From Gadus chalcogrammus (lineage: Eukaryota > Chordata > Actinopteri > Gadiformes > Gadidae): a stretch of DNA of 64,000 bases. The stretch spans positions 16,268,772-16,332,771 of the forward strand of contig NC_079432.1 of the NCBI RefSeq assembly GCF_026213295.1. The letters are read 5' to 3'. Made by a program: the position numbers and the translations under genes. Below the pieces are notes generated by a model that saw only the letters and a program-made list of their open reading frames with translations, searched no databases and was not told the DNA's origin. Positions 42,404 through 60,925 of the stretch are shown piece after piece (position 1 is the stretch's first letter; each line of letters opens with the position of its first letter).

Positions 42404-44551
42404 ATGGCCTCCTGGTTCAGCTGGAGCGACCCGTACCACCGGAGGCCGCGGCGGGAGCCCTCGGACGTGGTGGTGGACACGCTGATGCTGGAGTTCACCT
42501 GGCAGATGAAGGAGGCCGAGCGGCTGCAGCGCGAGCGCGACAGCGAGTACCGGCGGCTGAAGACGGGCGTGGACTACAGCTGGCTGGCGTCCACGCGCCG
42601 CAACTCGTACAGCGTGAGCACCGGGGAGAGGCTGGGGCTGGAGGACCTCTGCTGCAAGGTGCCGCCCGGCGACTGCGGACTGGTCATACTCAAGTACGTA
42701 CTGTTCATAGAGTAGGACATAGCCTGTACTATATATGTCCACTCAAACCCAGTTAATTTGCAGCATTAATTCTGTTGTCCTTGAGCACAATTAAGCCCCA
42801 CTAGGCTTCACAGGGCCATAATTATGCATGGACATGCCTCGCGCTACACTTCTTAATTTCCCAGTTTAGGTTATTGTACCACTATGTCGGCCCATTATGG
42901 CACTCCCTAACACCCCTGGCTCTTCCTGTCTTACTTTACGTCTCTTCCTTGATATTTAGTTTTTCCTTGCCCGTTGGGGTAGGTTGGTGCCGTATCACGT
43001 AGGCTGTGAAGCCCTTTGGGGCTGAAACTGTGATTAAGGGAAACACAAATAAAATTGACTTCACATATTCAGGTGGTTTTAGAAGACCTGAAGCCGCCAC
43101 ACACAGTAGGCTACTAACCCCTAACCCTGTATTATGCGCCAGCAAACTGACCACTCCTGACCCTTAACCCAAACCTTAATACAATTAAATAAACACAAAC
43201 ATTGATTTTCGCATGGGAAGACGAGTTTTGACAGCAATAACATAAAAACATCAGGTTAACAACCTGTTCCACCCATCAACATGTTGCTATCCCCGTACAC
43301 TCCCTTTGCGGCAGACTCCCTGGGCTCATCCGTTACAATATTCTCCAGCGAAGCCCATGCTGCTTAGTCGACATTTCAGTGTTATACTTTCACACCTTTG
43401 GTGGAAAGAGTGGTGTTTTAATAAAAATAATCACACCATTAGATGGTGTGACTCGGCGACACAGCAGCCAGGTGTGCAGGCCTACATCTTATGAAGTGGC
43501 CTTACGAGTGAGGTGGTGGTTCAGATGGATTATAATTTTTCACACGATACATATTCCCAACACTTCCAGGCTCGCTCTATTCCGTGATTCACTATCTAAG
43601 GGTTCAGAGAGATTTCCAGGATACCAGGCCCATTTATATGGGGCAGGTTGATACGATCATATGCATAATCAACCAAGATGGCTGCCACGTGTTTCAGTGC
43701 TCAGATTTGTTATATTTGTCTAACCAATTAGTCCCAGAGGCATGTTGCATGTCTTGATAACACTCCATTGAAACTCAAGAGGTTCCAGACTAAGACACCT
43801 TTACGAATTGGTCTGGGGACGTCAGGATACTTTAAAGGAGCAGTGATTCCTTCAAAAACTGACAATTATTGTTGATCATTTTATAATGTGCATGTAGCAC
43901 CTTTAAAACTAGAACCAATCCCCAGAACACTACATTGGTTTACATTAGATTACTCCATCTATAGGTAAATAAACACTCCATTGCAAGCATAAGCTGATGG
44001 GCTGCTGTGGTTACCCCCCCCCCCGTCTCCTGCTGATCACGCGTTGACGTGTCCCGAATGTCCTCGTCATATTAAAACGGATTGCCACAGAATAAGGGAA
44101 GCGTTTCGAGGCGGGGTCGGGGGGGTCGGTCCTCCTTGTGACTTGTATGCGTTGCATCTGCGACACAAACAGACGGAACAGCGTCCAATCGGCCTCCCTT
44201 GTCTCGGTCTGCAGGATCCGCGAGGCGCTGGGGGCCCACCAGCCTGACGCGCAGGAGGTGCTGGGGCTGTTCCGCGGCGTGCTGCTGGAGGAGCTGGACC
44301 GCGCCCGGGAGGAGGAGGAGACGCGGCGCCTCACCCGCCAGTGGAACAACAAGCGCTCCATGAGCATGTCGCTGGTCAACTTCCGCTCCCGCATCAAGAT
44401 CAACCCCTTCGGCAGCACCGTGGGCCTGACCTCCGGCCCCGCCGACGCCGAGGCCGGCGGAGACCTCAAGACGGTGTCGGAGGACGTGGAGAAGGGCTCG
44501 GACACGGGGGACGGCCGGGTCCAGAGGGGATGGAGTCTGCCTGACTACTGA
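42404..44551 (+). CDS. rd3: RD3, retinal guanylate cyclase regulator, complete coding region
   Basis: Two coding exons, 42404-42693 (donor GTACGT) and 44215-44551 (acceptor TCTGCAG; stop TGA), encode 208 aa (human 195). RD3 binds retinal membrane guanylate cyclases in photoreceptors, inhibits them and supports their transport to the outer segment. Diagnostic blocks are TGVDYSWLAST (about residues 53-63), the helical QMKEAERLQRERD segment (about 33-45), ERLGLEDLC, LTRQW in the second exon, RIKINPFGS and TVSEDVE, all with close human equivalents. The ATG 12-13 bases after the CCCCCAG acceptor starts the conserved N-terminus MASWFSW, so 5' UTR exon(s) must lie upstream. Its position after slc30a1 supports rd3 over the paralogue rd3l. 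Confidence 0.94.
42905..43066 (+). mobile_element. LINE 3'-tail fragment in the rd3 intron
   Basis: AGGCTGTGAAGCCCTTTGGG, then GAAACTGTGATTAAGGG and CACAAATAAAATTGACTT match the usual 3' end of fish L2-like retrotransposons ('gaagccctttgag...taaataaaattga'). The 5' boundary is uncertain. Confidence 0.45.
43832..43906. mobile_element. Short MITE-like element with TTAAAGG ends
   Basis: Starts TTAAAGGAGC and ends GCACCTTTAA, 75 bp, inside the rd3 intron. The terminal inverted repeat is short and imperfect. Confidence 0.4.
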
Positions 44552-45095
44552 GACAGCGTCGCGTGGACCCTGGAACGCCCGAGCCCCCCCCCCCCCGTAG
44601 TGTCCATGTGAGGCCGTCACGGGTCGTGACGACGGGGCACCCCTAAGCCAGGGGGACCGGCTCACGTACTTTGTCTTGGCTCCCATCGTTGCAAGATACC
44701 GGGACAATGGAGCAGATATCCCGCAGTCCTTTTGAGCCACTATGAAGTCCAAACTATTGGAACATGCGTCTTTATAAAGCACAGTTGTAACTCACACCTT
44801 TTATAGTGCGTTCCCAGAGGATTTGAAGGGTTTTCAAACTCGTCTGTTAATGCAAGCCTCGTCTTCACCTGTTGTCTTGGTGACTACGATTGGAAATACT
44901 ATTTTTGATATACATAGTTAACCTTAATATATAATATAATACAAATGTAATTTATACCCAACACTTGTGTGCCACTATACAATGAAAAATGTGTGTAATT
45001 TTGAAATGTATGTGTAAGTAATGAATCCTCTTTGATGTTTTAACTGATTTGTAGTGAAATACAGCAAGCCATTAAAACGCTAATCTCCACTACCG
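44552..45095 (+). other. rd3: rd3 3' UTR
   Basis: Non-coding, with ATTAAA at 45071-45076 as the likely poly(A) signal. It has a C tract at about 44585-44596. Confidence 0.5.
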
Positions 45096-45729
45096 TTTCT
45101 GTATGCGAAGACACTAGGATACGTCCTCTTAAGTCCCCTAAAAGGTTTTCCGAACCACCATTCATCATACAAGGCCACGTAGAAATTCAGCGCTACAAGG
45201 ACACATGCTTTGTCTGCCATGCTTTTTTCAGTTCGCAAATGAAGACAGAAAGGAGTGGGGTCTGAAATCATCCGACTGCACAGTATTATGGGGGTCATTC
45301 TGCAGTTTATTACCATGTCTCGTCTCTTAAACTTGGTAAGCCACATTTTTCAACACAATATCCAACAGACATATACCCATCTAAAATAAAACATGACAGT
45401 TGGTTTAACATTGGAGGCTTTGTGATTGCTCAGCCTAAACCTACCTGAACGGAGGATACCATGTCCACTGTGGGAACACGTCTGTCTGTAACTGACGCTC
45501 AACAACGGTATGAACCGTGACATATAATGCTGTGTGATCACTAAACGATGCAGACTTCTCAACCTTTTGATGGAAGCTTAAGACAATTAGCTAAAAAAAT
45601 TGAACAATTAACTTAATAAAACCGAAACCGCATATAAACCAAACATGTGCGTACAGAAGCAAATTTAAAGTAGGGGAATAGCAACCACAGGAGTAATCAT
45701 GCGTTCAGACAGCACTCTTTTAGTCAGGG
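45096..45729. other. Short intergenic region between converging genes
   Basis: AT-rich sequence between the 3' ends of rd3 (+) and the SR-like gene (-). Nothing was recognised. Confidence 0.5.
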
Positions 45730-46009
45730 AGTAAAATGACGTCCCGTTTATTACCAATAGATAACCTACCACGTCACCGGTAGTGAGAGCGGGCTCCAGT
45801 CAAACTGTGCATTAGGTAGCAGGTCCTCTGCTTGCACTGAGAAATACCTCCAGCCACAGTGACGGGCGGGGGCATGGTGCGCTGGGGCTGCCTGGGCGCA
45901 GCTTTGTCGGCTGCCGTGACAACACCTTTGTACTAATTGTCCGAGAGTCGTGGGCGAGCTCATTCTCCTGAGCTCGGTAGAGGGGGGGGGGGGGTGAATG
46001 TTTACACGG
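45730..46009 (-). other. 3' UTR of the SR-like gene
   Basis: Minus-strand AATAAA (TTTATT on +) at 45747-45752 is the likely poly(A) signal. It includes a C tract (minus strand) of about 14 at about 45981-45994. Confidence 0.5.
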
Positions 46010-48135
46010 TCACAGTGTCGAGTTGAGGAAATCAAGGAGCTCCGCCCGATTCTTCGCCTCCTGGTGGACAAACGAAACAAAGAGTATATAAGGAATTCGG
46101 GAAATGTAAACCAAAACACTTAGCCTGAAACAGGCTGTGGCTACAGTACTACAAGGGCTTGTCGTTGGTGTACCTGTTTGTCTTTCTTCGACTTCTTAAC
46201 TTTCATCTTGATCTTCTTTCCCGAGATCATGCTGTACTTGCCATTCTTTCGCTCCTTCAAGAACTTGAAATTAAAAAGAGGGGATTTATTTATGGGGACT
46301 GGATGCACAGCTGTTTGCTGACTGATAATTAGTACATGAGCACAACTAAACAAGCGTGTACTTTAGAAATGGGATTCCACAGACGTACTTAATGGACAAC
46401 AATCAGGCATACTACCATGGTGCACTGAATGGACTACTACAACTAAACTATTGCCAAAACGTAAATAGTTATCCTTGCTTTATTAATCCCACTGCATTAC
46501 AAGCATCAGTGCATGAGGAGCAGAATACCCTGGAAATCTTGACAGGGCCAGAGTTGTCCTCTTTTTCTTTCTTCTCCTTTTTTTCCCGTTTACGTTTTCT
46601 CTCCTTCTTCCTTTTCTCCTGTCACAAAAAGCAAAGCAAAATATATTAAACATCGACAGGGCCATCAATTTGTTTGAGAAATCAGTATCAACGGAGAAAA
46701 TTTACCTTTTTTCTTTTGTCCTTTTTCGTTTTCTTTAACTGCTTTCTGGATTTACTTCGGGAATCTGAACAAAATTTTTTATCACACAATAATTATTTAA
46801 ATTAATGAAAAACACCTTTTTAAATACCAATTTTAAACGTCAATACTTTGAAAAGATCACCTTACGTTTGTTTAAATAACAAATAATAATAACAAATGTC
46901 TCAAAACATTTTTATTAAACTTTTTAAGCTTGAGTGAAATTTTCACATACTAAAAACCAATATACAGACCAAACATGAACGCACGCTGAACAGTGTTCTG
47001 GTGTGGACAGCTCTTAGGGGTGCACACTCACCGCTGCTGCTGCTGCTGCTGGAGCTACTGCGGCTGCGGCTGGACGAGCTGGAGGAAGAAGAGGACGACG
47101 AAGAGGACGACGAAGACGATGACGAGCTGGAGGATGAAGAGGAGGACCGGCTGCGGCTTCGTTTCCGCTTCCTTTTCTCTGTGCCTGAACAGGGAAACAA
47201 ATACAACTGAACAAATACATCTTCAGCTAAAATAAATAGCTTTTCTTCTACCTACTTGTTGATGACCCGATTGGGCAGATCGTGCAATTACAGATTAGCT
47301 AGGGTTGGAAAAATAATTAATAATCGACATTGTGAAGAACATTGAAAATGCAATCAACTACCAAACCCCTTACCAGCATATTCACCCAGAAAGATCAATG
47401 CTCTCTCTACATGACTTCTAAAGACAGTCACTTCCTTATTACACTCTGCTGCAAGTAAACATTACCTAAACATAATAAACATTTATTTGCAGCAATGTTA
47501 GCTATGTAGGCAATATTTTAATTCAAGTAATTGGGATTTATCGTACTAAAACCAATTATTGTTTCCATTTGGACATCTCTCCTGAGTCCTGAGAGCTACG
47601 TGGCTTACAGGATACACATCGAGCCATCCCATTATCCGCGTGCGAACACACAGACTCCGGGGAACAGCTGCACTCACCAGTGCTTCTGGATCTCCTTCTT
47701 TCTTTCGTTCTTGAGCTCGACTCACTTCTTACTTTCGACTCCATCTTTGTTGACTGAATACACCGGGAAAAAATGTATCAAGTCCCTCGAAATATTATGT
47801 CTATGACCGTAGCTCTGTAGGGAGCCTGCGAGACTGACTGGGAAAGAACATTCGTGATGCTAGTCGGCTACTGGTTGACTTGGGGAGGGCAGGTATCTTA
47901 ACAGTATGCAAACCACGAATACGTAATATTGTGAGGTTATAACGCCGTACTTATAACCATGCAAGAGGCCAGATATCATTCTTAAACTGTTCATTTTCTG
48001 TGTTTTTCTATCCTATGTCCTGGAATAACAGCTAAGCCCCTGTGCGAGCCTCAGCTAGCCAGCAAGCTACACGATTAAACCACATTTAAAATGAATGTAT
48101 GGAAGTGGACGAGCGAACGTTTTGCAACTCACCAT
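46010..48135 (-). CDS. Ser-rich / Lys-Glu-rich small nuclear-type protein, unidentified
   Basis: Seven coding exons on the minus strand: 48133-48135, 47678-47753, 47032-47184, 46706-46764, 46529-46618, 46174-46263, 46010-46060. All have GT-AG sites and the phases agree, giving 173 aa. Exon 1 contributes only the ATG, which touches its donor GTGAGT; exon 2 continues STKMESKVRSESSSRTKERR. Exon 3 encodes a Lys/Arg block, a run of about 26 Ser, then RSRS and more Ser. Exons 4-5 are almost all Lys/Glu/Arg. The last two exons hold the least repetitive, probably conserved part: GPVKISRFLKERKNGKYSMI, then SGKKIKMKVKKSKKDKQ and KNRAELLDFLNSTL. Composition suggests an RNA-processing or nuclear-speckle protein; I do not recognise the family. 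An in-frame Met at residue 5 is an alternative start. Confidence 0.8.
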
Positions 48136-48372
48136 AGCTGCGAGTGAATGCCACTCAACCCTGTAAACAATCGTCTGTAAATAATATTACAAACGAAGTA
48201 ATAGTATGAAATAATCCCAAATATCGAATACGCTAACTTGTCCCGTTGGGGGACATTTTATATCCCATAATGCAATATGGTTTGTTTCTCCCAGAAAGGA
48301 AGCATATAACCCTAACCTCTAGTTCCCCTAGTGGCTGCAACCCGCAACCTCTCCCATTTGTTTAGGTCTATC

Positions 48373-48847
48373 AGAGTGGTTCTCAAACGTTTTTTTCTAC
48401 CACCCCCTTCACCGGCATAATTTTTTTATTTTATATATGCGTTATATTTGGTAATGAACATTAAAATGGTGAAAATAGGCTTGCTTAACATTTAGTGAGA
48501 AACATGGGCCGTTTCATACAACTGTTGGCTAATCTCTCCCCTAAAGAAGCACAATGCCATGGGAGGGTCAGAGCATGTAGAGGTGAATCCCATTCCAATA
48601 TATTCTTCCTGAAACTGAAGACATATTGTTTTTTCTGGATGTCTTTTTCATGGATTGTCCTTTGTCCTTGTTTTCAGAAATACATTTCAACCACTTGTCA
48701 ATTTTCTTGATTTTATATTGTCTAGCTTTCAGAATTTAAACTGGCTCAGGGTGAAAATAAAACAGTAAAGCTTATTTTTTTTTCTATCCCCCTGCAGTAC
48801 TCCAAGGTACCCATAGGGGTACTAGTTCCCTCATTTGAGAACCACTG
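48373..48847. mobile_element. Non-autonomous hAT-like element, copy 1
   Basis: Ends AGAGTGGTTCTCAAAC and TTTGAGAACCACTG: the CAGTGGTTCTCAAA-type terminal inverted repeat of hAT (Charlie-like) elements. About 475 bp, no transposase. It holds a 71-codon open frame that is only a by-product. Confidence 0.65.
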
Positions 48848-48879
48848 GTCCATGAGACCCGTTCAAATAATTCTAGGCA

Positions 48880-49309
48880 TTAAAGGCACCCAGTGCAACT
48901 TTCGAGGCTTAAAAATAAACATTCAATTTCTAGTCTTTTTTACACGTAGTAAGTTTCAATAACTCCATACCATTGCATACCGACATTCAAGCAGCAAAGA
49001 CGAGACGTTGTTGTGTGGTGAGAACTGATAGAAAATCGATAACAACAACAATGCCGCCATTTTCTTTATTTTTTGTAACCTACAATAAATAAAGCAGGCT
49101 TCCAGTCAATGGAAAAATGGCTTCTCCCCACCGGCGATTGTTGTTGTTTACGATTTTCTATCAGTTCTCACCACACAACGGCGTCTCATCTTTGCTCCTT
49201 GAATGTCGATATGTAATGGTATGGAGTTATTGAAACTTACTACGTGTAAAAAAGACTAGAAATTGAATGTTTATTTTTAAGCCTCGAAAGTTGCACTGGG
49301 TGCCTTTAA
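48880..49309. mobile_element. Foldback element with TTAA ends, copy 1 (palindrome centre)
   Basis: Begins TTAAAGGCACCCAGTGCAAC and ends with its complement. 430 bp, with terminal inverted repeats of about 180 bp around a roughly 73-bp centre. The TTAA at both ends would fit piggyBac-type target sites, but the ends are palindromic themselves, so the site duplication is not proven. Confidence 0.7.
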
Positions 49310-49341
49310 TGCCTAGAATTATTTGAACGGGTCTCATGGAA

Positions 49342-49817
49342 CAGTGGTTCTCAAATGAGGGAACTAGTACCCCTATGGGTACCTTGGAGTACTGCAGGGG
49401 GATAGAAAAAAAAATAAGCTTTACTGTTTTATTTTCACCCTGAGCCAGTTTAAATTCTGAAAGCTAGACAATATAAAATCAAGAAAATTGACAAGTGGTT
49501 GAAATGTATTTCTGAAAACAAGGACAAAGGACAATCCATGAAAAAGACATCCAGAAAAAACAATATGTCTTCAGTTTCAGGAAGAATATATTGGAATGGG
49601 ATTCACCTCTACATGCTCTGACCCTCCCATGGCATTGTGCTTCTTTAGGGGAGAGATTAGCCAACAGTTGTATGAAACGGCCCATGTTTCTCACTAAATG
49701 TTAAGCAAGCCTATTTTCACCATTCTAATGTTCATTACCAAATATAACGCATATATAAAATAAAAAAATTATGCCGGTGAAGGGGGTGGTAGAAAAAAAC
49801 GTTTGAGAACCACTCTG
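49342..49817. mobile_element. Non-autonomous hAT-like element, copy 2 (inverted)
   Basis: Mirror image of the copy at 48373-48847, starting CAGTGGTTCTCAAAT and ending GTTTGAGAACCACTCTG. It belongs to the right arm of the palindrome. Confidence 0.65.
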
Positions 49818-50053
49818 ATAGACCAAAACAAATGGGAGAGGTTGCGGGTTGCAGCCACTAGGGGAACTAGAGGTTAGGGTTATATACTTCCTTTCTGGGA
49901 GAAACAAACCATATTGCATTATGGGATATAAAATGTCCCCCAACGGGACAAGTTAGCGTATTCGATATTTGGGATTATTTCATACTATTACTTCGTTTGT
50001 AATATTATTTACAGACGATTGTTTACAGGGTTGAGTGGCATTCACTCGCAGCT

Positions 50054-50056
50054 ATG
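50054..50056 (+). pseudogene. Orphan duplicate of the SR-like gene's start-codon exon
   Basis: The right arm contains GCAGCTATG directly followed by GTGAGTTGC, the same ATG-donor junction as at 48133-48135 but pointing in + direction, with the same upstream sequence including a TATAAAA (about 49927-49933). No matching exon 2 was found downstream on +: the next sequence is a partial repeat copy and then the 3' side of rhag. It is probably a promoter/first-exon duplicate without a gene body. Confidence 0.6.
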
Positions 50057-50085
50057 GTGAGTTGCAAAACGTTCGCTCGCTCGAC

Positions 50086-50780
50086 ATATTGTTTTTTCTG
50101 GATGTCTTTTTCATGGATTGTCCTTTGTCCTTGTTTTCAGAAATACATTTCAACCACTTGTCAATTTTCTTGATTTTATATTGTCTAGCTTTCAGAATTT
50201 AAACTGGCTCAGGGTGAAAATAAAACAGTAAAGCTTATTTTTTTTTCTATCCCCCTGCAGTACTCCAAGGTACCCATAGGGGTACTAGTTCCCTCATTTG
50301 AGAACCACTGGTCCATGAGACCCGTTCAAATAATTCTAGGCATTAAAGGCACCCAGTGCAACTTTCGAGGCTTAAAAATAAACATTCAATTTCTAGTCTT
50401 TTTTACACGTAGTAAGTTTCAATAACTCCATACCATTGCATACCGACATTCAAGCAGCAAAGATGAGACGTTGTTGTGTGGTGAGAACTGATAGAAAATC
50501 GATAACAACAACAATGCCGCCATTTTCTTTATTTTTTGTAACCTACAATAAATAAAGCAGGCTTCCAGTCAATGGAAAAATGGCTTCTCCCCACCGGCGA
50601 TTGTTGTTGTTTATGATTTTCTATCAGTTCTCACCACACAACGACGTCTCATCTTTGCTCCTTGAATGTCGATATGTAATGGTATGGAGTTATTGAAACT
50701 TACTACGTGTAAAAAAGACTAGAAATTGAATGTTTATTTTTCATTGAATGTTTACATAAAGTTGCACCGGGTGCCTTTAA
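50086..50780. repeat. Third, partial direct copy of the palindrome core
   Basis: Matches the sequence from 48621 onward in direct orientation: the last part of the hAT-like element (to 50310), the link, and a complete TTAA foldback element (50343-50780, 438 bp). Near its right end there is a small local duplication (TTCATTGAATGTTTACATAA) replacing the GCCTCGAAAG block. It starts sharply next to the right arm of the palindrome at GCTCGCTCG. Confidence 0.9.
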
Positions 50781-51830
50781 GGATTAATATTTAGAGAAAT
50801 AATAAAAATTCCAGCATTTTGAGAAAAACAACCTCAATTCCCTGTGTCTCTTGTGGGCCGGTGTAGGCCTAGGGTTCTACCTCTCTCTTGCACAACAAAA
50901 AGAGACTGAAAATTGAGGGGTACGTCTAATATTTAAAAAGATGAATGGGAATTTCCATGCATCAGCACATAATACATATATTTCAGAATAATATAGATAT
51001 TTCTTATCTCAAACAAACAAGCTCACTAGTATTGTATAAAAACACATTTAATGTGACAATATTAGTGGCTCTACAAAATAAGCACACACTTTGTGTAAAA
51101 AAAGGAAACAAAATGTATGGCTGTTTTGCTGCACATCATAGACGGTCTGATCAATGAACAACTAATCAATTCTATTCATAGTGGGTTTGAACCGGCCCTG
51201 CCTCTTTGATGTTCCACTCCGACACGGCCCAACTCAACACTCGCGCAACAGCATCATGATCTCTCTTCTTTAATATGTTACCATGTCCATTTCACTGTAA
51301 AACCTATCACTGTACATAGGAAAATACAAACATATCAAAGTAATGGAGTACGGAAGAAAAGAACACTGAACAAACACAGAAGTCAAAGAGGGCTTAAGCA
51401 ATGGGGCAGGTTAATAGAGATGTAACGATAGACAATGAGCCACATGAAGGTTTATTTATTGGGAAAAGTGTTATTGAGTTACTATCACTACCCTGCTCAG
51501 ACCGGGTTGGGTTGAGTTTGGTCTCCAATCAGCAGGAGAGGGCTCCAGTGAAGCAGCCTGCCATCACAGGCCTAAGCTTGCCTTACGATTTCACATACAA
51601 AAAATAGGAGGCATGGCATCGGTTTTGCACATTTGTCAGTTTTGTGTCATAGCAAACAATGTATTAAAGAGTTAAGAAAACCATACTAATGGCATAAAAC
51701 ATGCTTTTACACTTTTGGATGATAATAGAAAAAAAGTTTTAAAAAAGTCATACAAAAAGAATGGCGTCTGTTTCCAACAGTGGTTTGTACATGAGCGCTG
51801 ATACTAAACCTCCTGATAAAAAAATACCCT
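50781..51830. other. Intergenic / possible distal rhag 3' UTR
   Basis: AT-rich sequence with no recognisable exon. Minus-strand AATAAA candidates lie near 51450 and 51837, so part of it may be transcribed as the rhag 3' UTR. Confidence 0.4.
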
Positions 51831-51890
51831 GAAAGAGTTTATTCACACTTGAAATACCTGAATATATGTGAAATTAAGAAATCACAACGG

Positions 51891-52012
51891 TTATGTCACT
51901 CTGCTGTTACTGATCATCTGACATTTCTTTTGTAATGGCTCTGGTGAATCGTTTATGTCACTCTGCTGTTACTGATCATGTGACATTTCTTTTGTAATGG
52001 CTCTGGTGAATC
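51891..52012. repeat. Tandem duplication, 62-bp period, 2 copies
   Basis: TTATGTCACTCTGCTGTTAC starts at 51891 and again at 51953. The copies differ by about one base (GATCATCTG versus GATCATGTG), so the duplication is recent. It lies in the presumed rhag 3' UTR. Confidence 0.92.
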
Positions 52013-52077
52013 TGCTCATTCGTTTGCTCTCCACCGCGGTCATCTTGGGGTCGGACCGGAGGCGGTAGAGCAGAGGT

Positions 52078-59631
<7,554 letters not shown>

Positions 59632-59754
59632 CCCGACGTCCCCCTGAGTGTTCACTGCTGTGCTGCTGTCTTGTGGTCTTCTCTCTGTCTCTCACCTCTC
59701 TCTTGTCTCTCGCTCGCACGCACACCGACGCACAGACGTCTTCCTCCGGCCTCC

Positions 59755-59760
59755 TTATCT
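59755..59760 (-). promoter_or_regulatory. Candidate GATA site in the rhag promoter
   Basis: On the minus strand AGATAAGG lies 124 bp before the start codon, with no clear TATA box nearby. RHAG is an erythroid gene under GATA1 control in mammals, with a GATA motif close to the transcription start. A CACCC sequence (about 59794-59798), a KLF1-type partner, is 35-40 bp further upstream. Short motifs; support is positional. Confidence 0.4.
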
Positions 59761-60797
59761 ACGTATCCCTGCCAGGGGTCTGGACTGGTGTGACACCCGA
59801 GGCAGGGGTAGCTGTCTAGTTTTAAATTGGTGCAGGTTTTGCAGGGACCAATGACAGAGCTGCTGGAGCCGCTCTGTCCCCCCTCCCACCTGCCCCCCAC
59901 AGTTGAACACACCCCCCCCTCCCCCTTGCCACACGGATTGGACTGAGGACACAAGGGATGGGCATCCTCTCTCTGGAGTCTGCAATCAAAGCACTCTACA
60001 GGCAGTGGGGGTTTTAGTTTTGAACCACTACAATTGATGACTTATTTATTCCCTAATACACATATTTAACAGCTCATACAATAGCACTTTTTTCATGAAA
60101 GCCCTCCCTTCCATTGAAGGGAGATCATCATTTAAGTGAGCGTGATTGGGCAGCCAGCATCGTTGATAAACCCAGTGTATCATCCAATCATCTGAAAGGG
60201 CTATTGTTTTAGCTTTTGATAGTGGAAAATCAAAGTTGCAATACTGTGACATGTAGGCTATTGGGTTAGTTTTAAACCAACCCACCTTAAACAGGGAGAA
60301 GAACGGCTGGGTTGAATCTGTGTGAGTTTACCTTGGCTTGAGTATCCCTTATCACACACAGATTGATGAAAGTATGATACATATTCAGCTTTTTGAACAA
60401 CGTGAATCCTACTCATCTGTACTTTGGGATTTGGACGAAAGTTTCAATGTAACAAAAATGTTTTTTGAAGATCTGCAAGTTTTAAATACTAGTCTTAACC
60501 CTGTTAATGGAAATCCAGAGCTGAATGAGGAATGTAAATCTACTGTTGTCATAAAGCGTTTGTCATCCAATAAGCTCCCACGGTGTGCTGGCTGATGACC
60601 CGGGGCCTCCTAACACATCGACTCCCAGGCCAGAGATCCCTTAATGGGGCCGGGAGCTTCATCAATGAAAGCAAAATACAATCACTGCCAGCACCGCAAC
60701 TTACTCTTTGTCTGGGAGACTAGCTTGGTGGACCTGTTCCCAGACCTGCTTAAAATAACTTCCAAACATTGAGTGGTAACACATGCTCTTCACTTAG

Positions 60798-60925
<128 letters not shown>

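Larger units (their letters stand above)
48110..50084. repeat. Giant palindrome, ~950-bp arms, carrying a gene's first exon
   Basis: 48110-49058 and 49132-50084 are inverted copies of each other, separated by about 73 bp. Only a few differences were found by eye (for example TTTAGGTCTA versus TTTTGGTCTA, and GCATATAACC versus GTATATAACC), so identity is about 99%. From outside in, each arm contains the promoter and start-codon exon of the SR-like gene, a hAT-like non-autonomous element, and half of a foldback element whose centre is also the palindrome centre (about 49097). Confidence 0.95.

Noticed and set aside
44072..44782. 236-codon minus-strand frame over rd3 exon 2, and the 166-codon one over exon 1
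   Set aside because: GC-rich shadows of the rd3 coding exons, with repetitive Val/Arg/Gly/Ala composition.
48495..49694. Two identical 71-codon frames, one on each strand
   Set aside because: They are the same stretch of a hAT-like non-autonomous element, present twice because of the palindrome. No transposase motif is visible.
60338..60595. 85-codon + frame upstream of rhag
   Set aside because: No family resemblance, no splice context and AT-rich composition like its surroundings; expected by chance in 64 kb.
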